From contig NZ_JACOIJ010000010.1 of NCBI RefSeq assembly GCF_014692495.1, positions 43,961 to 107,960 of the forward strand: a stretch of 64,000 nucleotides of DNA. The letters are read 5' to 3'. Positions 53,687-62,079 of the stretch are shown here, piece after piece. The stretch comes from Sphingobacterium litopenaei. Lineage in GTDB: Bacteria; Bacteroidota; Bacteroidia; Sphingobacteriales; Sphingobacteriaceae. The notes below the pieces were generated by a model that was not told the DNA's origin, did not search any database, and saw nothing but the letters and a program-made list of their open reading frames with translations. The position numbers were made by a program, and so were the translations under genes. Every line of letters starts with the position of its first letter. Within the stretch, counting starts at the first letter, position 1.

Positions 53687-54573
53687 TATATTTCGCTCTT
53701 AAACTGATATAATGCGGCGGAGTTTGAATCTCCAATTTCACTGCTAATAAATAATTCTCCCTTGGTATTTATCGCTAATCCTTCTGGTTGTTCAAATTGA
53801 CGACGTTGGAATGAAACCAAATTTTTTGGATTAAAATCAGAATCTGTAACCAAGAGAAACTTGTCAATAGAAGAGATTATAAACCATTCTTGTGTCTTCG
53901 CGTTATATGTTATTGCTGAAGGTTTAATGCTTTTTCCTATATCGGATTTCCAAGATTTAAGACTATTTATATCCAAACTAAACGTTTTATAAGTAGTGTC
54001 GAAACTTCCATTTTCTCCCAATTGCAAAATATACCCCGTAAGAGTGCCGTTAGATTTGTCTATTTTACATTCTTTACATAGCACATGAAGTGTATTATTC
54101 GATGGGTTGATAGCTAAAGATTCATATTCACCCTTCGGTAATAGATTCTTAATTACTTGAACATTTGATTTATCATTTTTATGATCAAACGGGAAATAAA
54201 ATATATCTCCATTGCTCTTTAACACATAAAAGTACTTTCCATCCGTCGCAACATCTTCATAATCTCCACTTTTGCCAAAAGTAAATTCATCAATGACTTT
54301 TTCTTGCAATAAACTGTAAGAATACAACTTACCTAATTCATCTTGAATAGCATAAATAACTTCTGTGTGTTGAGGATGAAATGTAATTCCTGAAATTTCA
54401 TCCAATACTGCCGGTAATGTATATATCTTTTGTGATGTATTTAAATCATATTGGAAACTAGATACTGCAATAGTATTATCTTTCGATTTTTGCTGACCAT
54501 TGCTCGAGGTTTGGCAAGAGCTTAAAACCCATACGCACATCAAATAAAATAAGAATAGTGTATTCTTTGACAT
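53686..54573 (-). CDS. SdiA-regulated-like beta-propeller lipoprotein
   Basis: A 295-residue lipoprotein: signal ending in VLSSC (lipid Cys20), then a beta-propeller-like domain with LDEISGITFHP, AIQDELGKLYSYSL, DYEDVATDGKYFYVLKSNG, EYESLAINPSN, and EQPEGLAINTKGELFISSE. These blocks match the SdiA-regulated/esterase-like phytase-like propeller families. It may bind or hydrolyse a phosphorylated ligand in the periplasm, but no catalytic residues can be named. It is the second gene of the six-gene operon, with 9 bases before it and a TAATG overlap after it. Confidence 0.78.
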   Translation of the reverse strand: MSKNTLFLFYLMCVWVLSSCQTSSNGQQKSKDNTIAVSSFQYDLNTSQKIYTLPAVLDEISGITFHPQHTEVIYAIQDELGKLYSYSLLQEKVIDEFTFGKSGDYEDVATDGKYFYVLKSNGDIFYFPFDHKNDKSNVQVIKNLLPKGEYESLAINPSNNTLHVLCKECKIDKSNGTLTGYILQLGENGSFDTTYKTFSLDINSLKSWKSDIGKSIKPSAITYNAKTQEWFIISSIDKFLLVTDSDFNPKNLVSFQRRQFEQPEGLAINTKGELFISSEIGDSNSAALYQFKSEI

Positions 54574-54582
54574 ATTATAATA

Positions 54583-55734
54583 CTATTTACCTGCAACAAC
54601 CGCTATGCTAAAAGCTATAACAGAGATTATCAAACCAATCATAAAAATTCCATACGCGTAACGCAAAAGAACGTACTTACGCCCCAAAGAAACACCTTGG
54701 GAATATACATCTCTTGTTAACATACCGTAAAGTAATTCGCTGTCTTCCATAGCTTTACCCATTCCTTTTTCGTAATCTATATAACTCATCTTATAGAAGT
54801 TTCCGAAGAAGAGAAGATTGACTTTTTTCTTTTCCAATTGATCTAAATTAAAATACCCGTTAGGAATTTTTGGAATAGTAGAAAGAATAGCAAAGATCAT
54901 AGTTAAAACCACGATCACCATTAAAAATATCGTTGGAATCAATAAATGCGTATCATTATCCAACTTGCGAAGCAGTACAGTGACAACCAACGATAATATA
55001 ATGGAATTGACAGTTAACAAGATATTTGCTTTGTTGTCCGCCATATCGCTCAAGCGTTGATTGTTTGACGAGGTAATGCGAAACATTGTTTCTATCCCAC
55101 GTTCCGGTTTCTTATTTAAAGCACTTTTATCTTTTGATTTTTTTTCTTCTTTGATAAGAGTTTCCAAGTTTTCTTGCTTCTTTTTTTCCAATTTTTCCTT
55201 TGCGTAATCTGTATGATATTTGTGTTCTTGCATAAGCAGAATAGTCATTCTTCGCCACAGTCCTTTACCTATTTTTTTGTTATGTGTATTCTCGATTTCT
55301 TGATGAATGAGTTTACTTTTTTCTTTGAAATTTTGAGATCCCAAATGAAATAAATCCGCATCGCAGAGAATTGACTCTAATAGATTAGTAGGCGATTGTG
55401 GCATTTTAGTGGAAAGAATACAATCTTTAACTTTTTGAATCACTTCTTCAGACACTTCTTCGGCTTTCAAAAAGTCTTCCGCTAGTTGCGCACTTCGAAC
55501 TTCATGATCCTGGCTACCACCATTCATATATCCTAAATCGTGAAAATAGGCTGCAGTAACCACTATAAAATAGTCTTCATCGGGCAAATTATAATGTGTC
55601 GCAATTTCTTTTGTCGCATTTACCACACCTTCGGTATGTTGCATACCATGATAACAATAGTTACTGGCACAATTGCCAAATAAGGATTGTATATGGAGTT
55701 GAATTTTAACTAGTAATGAGCTGTATGCTGTCAT
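54583..55734 (-). CDS. HD-domain protein with C-terminal PycTM (Pycsar effector-type) membrane module
   Basis: A 383-residue protein. The N-terminal HD phosphohydrolase domain (about 10-165) carries His33, the His65-Asp66 pair in AAYFHDLGYMNGG and Asp in ILCDADLFHLG. After a charged coiled-coil linker (about 170-210) comes the PycTM/DUF5706 module: RLSDMADNKANILLTVNS, TM helices near 240, 265 and 360, and GRKYVLLRYAYG. PycTM domains are the membrane-perturbing effectors of Pycsar anti-phage systems, opened by cCMP or cUMP. There is no PycC cyclase here; the HD domain could hydrolyse a nucleotide signal instead. It leads an operon with a phosphoesterase and ppk1. Domain calls are good; role is open. 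Confidence 0.85.
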   Translation of the reverse strand: MTAYSSLLVKIQLHIQSLFGNCASNYCYHGMQHTEGVVNATKEIATHYNLPDEDYFIVVTAAYFHDLGYMNGGSQDHEVRSAQLAEDFLKAEEVSEEVIQKVKDCILSTKMPQSPTNLLESILCDADLFHLGSQNFKEKSKLIHQEIENTHNKKIGKGLWRRMTILLMQEHKYHTDYAKEKLEKKKQENLETLIKEEKKSKDKSALNKKPERGIETMFRITSSNNQRLSDMADNKANILLTVNSIILSLVVTVLLRKLDNDTHLLIPTIFLMVIVVLTMIFAILSTIPKIPNGYFNLDQLEKKKVNLLFFGNFYKMSYIDYEKGMGKAMEDSELLYGMLTRDVYSQGVSLGRKYVLLRYAYGIFMIGLIISVIAFSIAVVAGK

Positions 55735-55965
55735 ACAATTTGTTTAATGATAATAGGTATTTGAACAGTTCTATCCATTTAAATTTACTATTATTTTCGC
55801 AAAAATACCTTTAATAATGGATTAACATGTCACTCTATTTTCAAGATATTATCTATTATATGCTATAACTAGTTCCCATATTTATAGTTTTATATGCAGA
55901 GTAAGTCGTTAATTTTATAATAAATTATTTACTTTAGATAAAAAAAACAAACTATCTTTCATTCT
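55735..55965. promoter_or_regulatory. Divergent intergenic region with candidate -7 box for the HD-PycTM operon
   Basis: On the minus strand TATTTTTG (55807-55800) fits TAnnTTTG and would give a leader of about 60 bases. No good -33 element is seen. On the plus strand TATCTTTC just before the ATG at 55966 is one base off consensus. Confidence 0.35.
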
Positions 55966-56877
55966 ATGAATCAAAGATTTTTAAAAACTGCATTAGGAAT
56001 AATAATTGCGAATATATTTGCCCTTACCGTGGTGGGAATTCAAACTAAAATTTCGCATGAAAACTCTTCGGGTATAATTGTCTTTTCTTCTTTCGTAATT
56101 GTTCCTATTCTCATGGGTATTATTTCTGCAGGAATTTGGCGGGATTTAGAATTGAGAGGTAAGCAATTGACCTTATTATCGTTGTTAAATGGTATAATAG
56201 GAATAATATTAAGTTATTTTTTATTAGGTGAAGGTATTTTGTGTTTACTGATCGTCTCACCACTAATAGGAGCTTTTGTTATTACAGGTGCTTTTTTAGG
56301 AAGAGCAATGTTTAAACGCAAAAATCAAAAACTCAATGTCAGTGTGATTTCCTTATTGATAGCAGTGTTTATAGTTGATTCTATAAGTGATCATGATCAT
56401 GAAAATTTAGTTGCTGATGAGATTTTAATTGAAGCCACTCCTGACAAAATATGGCCACATGTAGTAGCTTTTGATAAAATAGAAGAGAAGGAAAAATATT
56501 GGTTTTTCAAAATCGGTATGCCCAGTCCAATGGCTACAACAGTGAGTGCACGAGAATTAGGTGCCAACCGTAAATGTATATTTAGCAATGGGTATATTTT
56601 TGATGAAACAATTGTTGAATTTGAAGAGAATAAAAAACTAACTTTTGATATCATCGATCAGCCAAAAGACCCAGAAATAATGGGGCATATTGATATTAAA
56701 AGAGGTCAATTTATCCTAAAAGATAATGGTAATGGAACGACCACTTTAATTGGAAACAGTTGGTATAAGTTGTATGTTTTCCCGACCTGGTATTTTGATT
56801 TGTGGGCGGAGAATGTGACGCGAAATGTGCATTTTCGTGTCATGGAGCACATAAAACACCTTAGTGAAAAGAACTAG
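55966..56877 (+). CDS. Membrane protein with C-terminal SRPBCC (START-like) domain
   Basis: A 303-residue protein with four to five TM helices in the first 140 residues (LGIIIANIFALTVVG, IVPILMGIISAGIW, LTLLSLLNGIIGIILSYFLLG, LLIVSPLIGAFVITG) and a soluble SRPBCC-like domain (about 150-303) that starts with the usual VADEILIEATPDKIWPHVVAF. SRPBCC domains bind hydrophobic ligands. The gene abuts the next one without a gap (TAG then ATG), so they are co-translated. Function unknown. Confidence 0.75.
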   Translation: MNQRFLKTALGIIIANIFALTVVGIQTKISHENSSGIIVFSSFVIVPILMGIISAGIWRDLELRGKQLTLLSLLNGIIGIILSYFLLGEGILCLLIVSPLIGAFVITGAFLGRAMFKRKNQKLNVSVISLLIAVFIVDSISDHDHENLVADEILIEATPDKIWPHVVAFDKIEEKEKYWFFKIGMPSPMATTVSARELGANRKCIFSNGYIFDETIVEFEENKKLTFDIIDQPKDPEIMGHIDIKRGQFILKDNGNGTTTLIGNSWYKLYVFPTWYFDLWAENVTRNVHFRVMEHIKHLSEKN

Positions 56878-57306
56878 ATGTTTTCGTTCGTCGTCAAATA
56901 TTTAGGCTATTTGAAGCATATTCCCTTGATGGGAAATGTTTATGACAGTATAATGCGGATTTGGTATTTAATAACGAATCCAATAATATTAGACTTCATA
57001 GATGAATTAGAATCTTTTGGTCAGCAAATGCCCGATGTAATTATTTTGATGCACCCATATGGAGGGTTACAATTCGATTTTAATAAGAAAGAATTAGCGC
57101 ATATACATAGCAATGGTCTTTTAGATGTCCTTTTATCAAAAAAACTGAAGGCTCAATTATTGTTTGAAGGTCGAATTTCATCCCATCATGTCTTTCCTAA
57201 GTCGGGTTGGATTAGCTTTTATATTAAAAATACCGATGATTTAGTTTATGCAAAAAAGCTTCTTTCTCTAGCCTATCAACAAAGATCATTCAAAAACATG
57301 TCTTAA
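56878..57306 (+). CDS. Luciferase-domain (DUF5519)-like protein
   Basis: A 142-residue protein starting directly after the stop of the SRPBCC gene. The C-terminal half (LAHIHSNGLLDVLLSKKL, HHVFPKSGWISFYI and DDLVYAKKLLSLAY) resembles the small 'luciferase domain' DUF5519, which is found fused to or beside membrane proteins and has no known activity. The N-terminal segment is moderately hydrophobic and may associate with the membrane. It probably acts together with the SRPBCC membrane protein. Confidence 0.6.
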   Translation: MFSFVVKYLGYLKHIPLMGNVYDSIMRIWYLITNPIILDFIDELESFGQQMPDVIILMHPYGGLQFDFNKKELAHIHSNGLLDVLLSKKLKAQLLFEGRISSHHVFPKSGWISFYIKNTDDLVYAKKLLSLAYQQRSFKNMS

Positions 57307-57316
57307 ATCACACTTT

Positions 57317-57342
57317 TGGCAATAATTAGAATTTTATTGCCA
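57317..57342. promoter_or_regulatory. Perfect 9-bp inverted repeat upstream of the efflux operon
   Basis: TGGCAATAA (57317-57325) and TTATTGCCA (57334-57342) around an 8-base spacer, extended by CAC/GTG at the outer ends. It is 67 bases before the TolC-like start and has no T run, so an operator for a dimeric repressor is more likely than a terminator; a terminator of the upstream pair is the alternative. Confidence 0.45.
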
Positions 57343-57374
57343 TTTGTGAATAAATTTTTAAATGAATTAGTCTC

Positions 57375-57382
57375 TAAGTTTG
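57375..57382 (+). promoter_or_regulatory. Candidate -7 box TAAGTTTG of the efflux operon
   Basis: Fits TAnnTTTG, 26 bases before the GTG start at 57409. No -33 TTTG is at the usual distance; a TTTG at 57343-57346 is too far. Confidence 0.35.
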
Positions 57383-57408
57383 CACTAATTAATTTAGAAT
57401 AAAGGGCA

Positions 57409-58728
57409 GTGAATTTAAATTTCCCAACTTGGGTAAAGAGGTCTTTAGCGATAGGCGTGCTATCGTCCTCGGTATATACAACTTATGCGATCGATTCATT
57501 ACATGTATCGTTGGATGATATCCTAAAACATGCAATGAATAACAGTAAACACATCAAACAATCACACTTAAACTTAAAACAAAAAGAAGTAGAGGTAGAG
57601 CAAACACGAATGGAATTACTTCCAAAAATTTCTGTTCGTGGGTCCGCAAGTTATGCAACTAATATGCCCATTTATGACAATGGGATTTTCAAAAAACCTT
57701 CTCAACACGAGGTCATCCATTATTTATACGATACTGGAGCAGATTTTTATTTGAACCTTTATAATGGCCATCGTGATTTGATGAAGATTCAATCCGCGAA
57801 ATTAGAGAAAGAAATTGCTTCTATAGATTGGTTGACGGCCAATGCAGAAATCAAGATGGAAGTTTGCAATCTTTATTTGGATTTGCAACGTTGCTATATT
57901 CACAAGAATTTGATTGAAAATGATATTATCGATCAAAAAGAACAATTAAAGCAAGTAAAAAACCTGTACAAAGCAGGTTCTGTGCTTTCTAGTGATGTAT
58001 TACGAATAGAATTGGAATTGTCTAAACGTGAAATGTTGCTTGTTCAAATTCAACATGATATTGCTGCAAACAATCAAAAATTACAGTTTATTACTGGCAT
58101 TGATGATGAGATAGTTCCTACGGAACGAGTTTTTGACAAAACACTGTTCGACTACGAGGAAATTGTGAAAGAAGCCAAAGAAAACGCATTTATCCTCCAA
58201 AAATCAGAACAGGAAGTTCAACTCAAAAAGCTTTCCATCAAGCAAGCCAAATCCAATTATCTTCCCGAACTCGGACTTACAAGTACCTTCACTTTCGCAA
58301 ATCCTCAAATATTTCTTTATCCCTATAATGATGCCTGGTACAACTTAGGTATCGTAGGTCTGAAGTTGAATATTCCTATTTCATCATTTTACTTGAATAA
58401 GAATGTGGTCAAATCAGCTAACATCGCTTATGAACGTGAAAAAGTAAAACATCACCACGAGGAAGAAACATTAGAAAATCAATTGTTGCAAGCTTTCTTA
58501 GGGTATAAACTTGCATTGGAAGAGAAGGATGTAAAATTGAAAAATGTCGATTTAGCCCAAGAGAATGCACGTATCATTAAAAACCGCTATTTCAAATCTG
58601 CAGCATTAGTTACAGACCTTCTCGATGCAGATATGCAATTATTGCAAACATTATTTGAGCTGGAAACAGCCAAAATCGCTATACAGAAACACTATTATTT
58701 TATTGAATTTTTAAAGGGTACTATTTAA
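57409..58728 (+). CDS. TolC-family outer-membrane efflux protein
   Basis: A 439-residue OEP-family protein starting at GTG 57409, with signal peptide ending near TTYA. Two repeats of long alpha-hairpins are visible (LKQKEVEVEQTRMELLPKIS and LQKSEQEVQLKKLSIKQAKSNYLPELG, the second being the classic OEP block). It forms the outer-membrane channel of a tripartite pump. Its TAA shares a base with the ATG of the HlyD gene (TAATG), and an MFS pump follows, giving a complete EmrAB-TolC-type set. Confidence 0.9.
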   Translation: MNLNFPTWVKRSLAIGVLSSSVYTTYAIDSLHVSLDDILKHAMNNSKHIKQSHLNLKQKEVEVEQTRMELLPKISVRGSASYATNMPIYDNGIFKKPSQHEVIHYLYDTGADFYLNLYNGHRDLMKIQSAKLEKEIASIDWLTANAEIKMEVCNLYLDLQRCYIHKNLIENDIIDQKEQLKQVKNLYKAGSVLSSDVLRIELELSKREMLLVQIQHDIAANNQKLQFITGIDDEIVPTERVFDKTLFDYEEIVKEAKENAFILQKSEQEVQLKKLSIKQAKSNYLPELGLTSTFTFANPQIFLYPYNDAWYNLGIVGLKLNIPISSFYLNKNVVKSANIAYEREKVKHHHEEETLENQLLQAFLGYKLALEEKDVKLKNVDLAQENARIIKNRYFKSAALVTDLLDADMQLLQTLFELETAKIAIQKHYYFIEFLKGTI

Positions 58729-59783
58729 TGAAGCCTAAATCGGAGCAGCATTTATCAGATAGAAAATTAACACGCATCACAAATATTCTAGCTGGGGTCA
58801 TTTTATTTGTGTTATTAATTTGGGGAGGAAAAACATTGTGGTTGCGTGTCAGGTATACTTATACGAATGATGCGCAGGTGACACAATATATAAATCCTGT
58901 TATTTCCCGTGTCGGAGGATATATTGTTTCTGTAAACTACCGCGATCACCAAACGGTAAAAAGAAGTGATACTTTATTGGTTATTGACAATCGAGAATAC
59001 AAATATGAAGCGGATCAGGCTTCAGCATCAATTCAGCGCGAGAATGCGGAAATCAGTGTTTTGTCGAGCAAAAAGCAAATTTTAAATCAAGAACACGAAG
59101 CGTTGCAAAAATCTATTAGCGCCAGCGAAGCAAAAGTAAAAAAGCAACAGTTGGAATATGATCGCTATAAGTTCTTATACGATGAAAAATCAGCAACAGC
59201 ACAACAATTGGAAGAAGTAGAAGCAAAACTTGATATATACAAAAGTGAATTAGAATCGCTAAAACATAAATTGGATGCATCGAAAGAGCGAGTAGAAGAT
59301 GTCGATGTCCAAAAGAATGTAATTGGCGCAGAAAAAAGTCGTTTGGCTGCTGCTGCAGGCAGAAAACATTTGGATGTTGGTTATACAATCATTCGTGCGC
59401 CTTATGATGGTATCATGGGAAAAAGAACTATTGAAGTAGGGCAGATGATCAATGCGGGTGAAGTTTTAGGATTTATTGTGAATGCCGAAACGCCTGTATG
59501 GGTTACTGCGAACTTTAAAGAAACGCAGTTGCGTCATTTGGCTCTAAATGATAAAGTAGAAATTGAAGCGGATGCTTACCCAGATGAGAAGTTTATAGGT
59601 CATATTATTTCGATATCACCAGCAACAGGTTCTTCTTTTTCACTCTTGCCTCCAGATAACTCTACAGGTAACTTCGTGAAGATCGTACAGCGTGTTCCGG
59701 TTCGTATTGAATTAGATAAAGGACAAAACGAAAATAAGCTTCGTTCGGGTATGAATGTGAATGTTTCTGTTCCGAAAAAATAA
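58728..59783 (+). CDS. HlyD/EmrA-family periplasmic adaptor
   Basis: A 351-residue membrane-fusion protein: one N-terminal TM (about 18-38), a lipoyl/barrel-sandwich half (ISRVGGYIVSVNYRDHQTVKRSDTLLVID), a coiled-coil hairpin (about 85-205), the second half motif TIIRAPYDGIMGKRTIEVGQMINAGE, and a beta-barrel with VWVTANFKETQL. This is the EmrA pattern that couples an MFS exporter to TolC. It is translationally coupled to the TolC-like gene and 5 bases before the MFS gene. Confidence 0.92.
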   Translation: MKPKSEQHLSDRKLTRITNILAGVILFVLLIWGGKTLWLRVRYTYTNDAQVTQYINPVISRVGGYIVSVNYRDHQTVKRSDTLLVIDNREYKYEADQASASIQRENAEISVLSSKKQILNQEHEALQKSISASEAKVKKQQLEYDRYKFLYDEKSATAQQLEEVEAKLDIYKSELESLKHKLDASKERVEDVDVQKNVIGAEKSRLAAAAGRKHLDVGYTIIRAPYDGIMGKRTIEVGQMINAGEVLGFIVNAETPVWVTANFKETQLRHLALNDKVEIEADAYPDEKFIGHIISISPATGSSFSLLPPDNSTGNFVKIVQRVPVRIELDKGQNENKLRSGMNVNVSVPKK

Positions 59784-59788
59784 CAGAG

Positions 59789-61366
59789 GTGAAAGGAATA
59801 TTCAAAGAGTGGGTGCCAGAATGGTTGATCAAGTTGATTCTTTTCAGCGGATTGATGCCCAGCATGGTTTTATTTTTTCTACCGGGCGCCAATATCAATG
59901 TGACAGCAGGTTATTACGGTTGTCAGCCATCGGATGTACAGTTATTAATTGTATTGTTTTATGCAGGCTTTGTAGGTTTCTATATATTAGAAAGACGATT
60001 TTTTCAGTTCTTTCCTGTCAAACATTACTACATTATATTCAATATACTGCAAATATTGAATTGTCTGCTCATGCATTTGATTTCGGATATTGAATGGGTG
60101 TATGGATTGCGATTTTTTCAAGGAATGTTATTTGCTTCTGCGGTGAATCTGTCTATTTCTATGATATTCTCCCGATTGAAATCTGAGAGAGCAAAGGAGG
60201 GAAGTTATGCTGTGTTTTTTGGTATGTTATTGTGTAGTTCGCCATTCAATACCTTCGTTACAGCAGATTTTATTGATTCCTTCAATTTCGATGAAATCTA
60301 CTTTTACGCAGCCATTTCTTTTGTTCCAGGGCTTATCATGATTATGCTGACGATGCGTTCCATCCGTCAGGCAAAACCTTATCCTTTATTTTCTTTGGAT
60401 TGGGGAAGTTTTATTTTGTACAGCTTGCTTATTGTAAGTTTCGGTTATATGATGGTGTACGGGCAAGAAGTCTATTGGTTCTCAGATTCCAAAATGCTTA
60501 TTGCACTGATCTTATTTATCTCGCTAACACTAATTTTTACTGTTCGCCAAAATGTGTTGAAGCGTATTTGTATTCACATGGGAATATTCAAAAGCCGAAA
60601 TTTTCTTTTAGGACTTTTGGTGCTTTACATGATGTATATTGAGCGTTTCTCATTGTCAATTGCCAATCAGTATTTCCTTCAAGTATTGCATTTAGATCCA
60701 ATACATTTATCCTATATACAATGGTTTAATATTTTAGGGATAGTCTGCGGGGTAGTCTTTTCGATGTATTGGATTCTGGCAAAACGATCGGTAAAATGGA
60801 TGTGGTCTTTTGGGTATATTAGCTTGTTGACTTTCCATCAGATCATGTTCTTTTCTTTCGAAAGTGATGGTAATGACTATTATTTCTTTATTCCACTAGT
60901 GATTCATGGATTAGGAGTAGGATTGATCATGGTGCCGACAATTCTCTTTGTAATTTCCAGCGTCAAAACTCATTTTGGCGTTTCTGCAGCAGCTGTTTGT
61001 TTAGCAATTCGCTATTTAGGATATACAACAAGTATAGGATTACAGAATTTTTTCAAACTATTTGAAAATTCACAACACCAAGAGGCTTTTGGCAGTCAAC
61101 TTCAACCGAATAATCCAATTTTCAGAGAATACTTATCCACAGAAGCGGGAAAATTAATGAATCAAGGCTTGCAATATAAAGAGCATGCTGCCGCAATTAA
61201 GTTAATAGCCCAACGTGTACGGAATGAGGCTTATGTTCGCTATGCCATGGATTATTACGAATTGATGTCCCTTATTAGCATTTGTTTATTGGTGTTGATT
61301 TTATTCTCACCATCATTGAAAACGATGTATAATAAATTAAAGCAAAATCTAGTCTCACCAGCATAG
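59789..61366 (+). CDS. MFS transporter (EmrB-like, drug:H+ antiporter)
   Basis: A 525-residue inner-membrane protein with about 14 hydrophobic segments, starting at GTG 59789. It is diverged from EmrB: the usual motif A is weak (SRLKSERAKEGSYAVFFG in the expected loop). The extracytoplasmic C-terminal loop (about 425-480) is long. As third gene of TolC-HlyD-MFS it should drive export of toxic compounds across both membranes. The substrate is unknown and no dedicated regulator gene is adjacent. Confidence 0.85.
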   Translation: MKGIFKEWVPEWLIKLILFSGLMPSMVLFFLPGANINVTAGYYGCQPSDVQLLIVLFYAGFVGFYILERRFFQFFPVKHYYIIFNILQILNCLLMHLISDIEWVYGLRFFQGMLFASAVNLSISMIFSRLKSERAKEGSYAVFFGMLLCSSPFNTFVTADFIDSFNFDEIYFYAAISFVPGLIMIMLTMRSIRQAKPYPLFSLDWGSFILYSLLIVSFGYMMVYGQEVYWFSDSKMLIALILFISLTLIFTVRQNVLKRICIHMGIFKSRNFLLGLLVLYMMYIERFSLSIANQYFLQVLHLDPIHLSYIQWFNILGIVCGVVFSMYWILAKRSVKWMWSFGYISLLTFHQIMFFSFESDGNDYYFFIPLVIHGLGVGLIMVPTILFVISSVKTHFGVSAAAVCLAIRYLGYTTSIGLQNFFKLFENSQHQEAFGSQLQPNNPIFREYLSTEAGKLMNQGLQYKEHAAAIKLIAQRVRNEAYVRYAMDYYELMSLISICLLVLILFSPSLKTMYNKLKQNLVSPA

Positions 61367-61401
61367 TCCGTTTTTATCTTCATATATTATATTTTAACAG
61401 T

Positions 61402-61434
61402 AGAAAGCCTGAGCAAATGTTCAGGCTTTCTTTA
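61402..61434 (+). terminator. Rho-independent terminator of the efflux operon
   Basis: AGAAAGCCTGA and TTCAGGCTTTCT form a stem with a short loop and T-rich tail. The core GCCTGA...TCAGGC recurs at 62051-62070. Confidence 0.9.
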
Positions 61435-61484
61435 TAAAATTTCACAAAGTTTTCTTTATTTTAGACAAATCAATAACATAAACT

Positions 61485-62028
61485 ATGATTTTAAAATACT
61501 CCTTAGAGGAGAATCATTATTTAATATATCAATTATACACAGCTTCGAAATCGGAGCGCATAACAAAGAAAAGATTTAGAAATAAGATAATTGTACCTGT
61601 ATTTTACGTGTTCTTTGGTATTCTTTTTTTGTCAAAGAAAATATAGCGTTAGCTATAATTTTTGGTGTTTTCGCTATTCTATGGTGTTCCTTTATCCTAA
61701 ATGGGAAAGAAGAAAATATACAAACCATTTTAAAGCATATATTAAGGAGAATTTCGTAGAAAAATTAAATCAGGTTGTAACAGTTGAATTGGCTGATGAT
61801 TTTATTCATACACGTGATGCCGGAAGCGAAAGTAAAGTTTCAACGAGCGAAGTCATGGAATTGGTTGAGATTTCTTCTATGTTTTTGATTAAAATTAAAG
61901 GTGGTCAATCATTAATTATTCCAAAAGAAGATACAAATCATACAGAATCTATAAAACTAAGATTACTTGAAATGTATAAACTGCTTAATATACCTTATTC
62001 AGAAGAATTGAATTGGGAATGGAAATAG
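61485..62028 (+). pseudogene. YcxB-like membrane protein with two frameshifts
   Basis: ATG 61485 opens a frame (MILKYSLEENHYLIYQLYTAS ... FYVFFGILFL) that ends at a TAG near 61645. The natural continuation VKENIALAIIFGVFAILW lies in a second frame after the seven-T run 61624-61630. The rest, FLYPKWERRKYTNHF ... KLLNIPYSEEL, lies in a third frame after about 61690. One added T at each of two points (61624-61630 and about 61693-61696) restores a protein of about 180 residues with two TMs and a YcxB-type domain. An ORF read from ATG 61591 alone gives a false N-terminus. Either a decayed gene or homopolymer sequencing errors. Confidence 0.7.
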
Positions 62029-62046
62029 AGATATCTATTTTAAATC

Positions 62047-62076
62047 AAAAGCCTGAACATATGTTCAGGCTTTTGA
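62047..62076. terminator. Bidirectional terminator, perfect palindrome
   Basis: AAAAGCCTGAACATATGTTCAGGCTTTT is symmetric and lies between the convergent YcxB-like and ABC-F genes; either strand ends in a T run. Confidence 0.9.
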
Positions 62077-62079
62077 TTT

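Noticed and set aside
54583..55734. A complete Pycsar defence system
   Set aside because: PycTM is present but no PycC cyclase occurs in the window, so only the effector-type domain is claimed.
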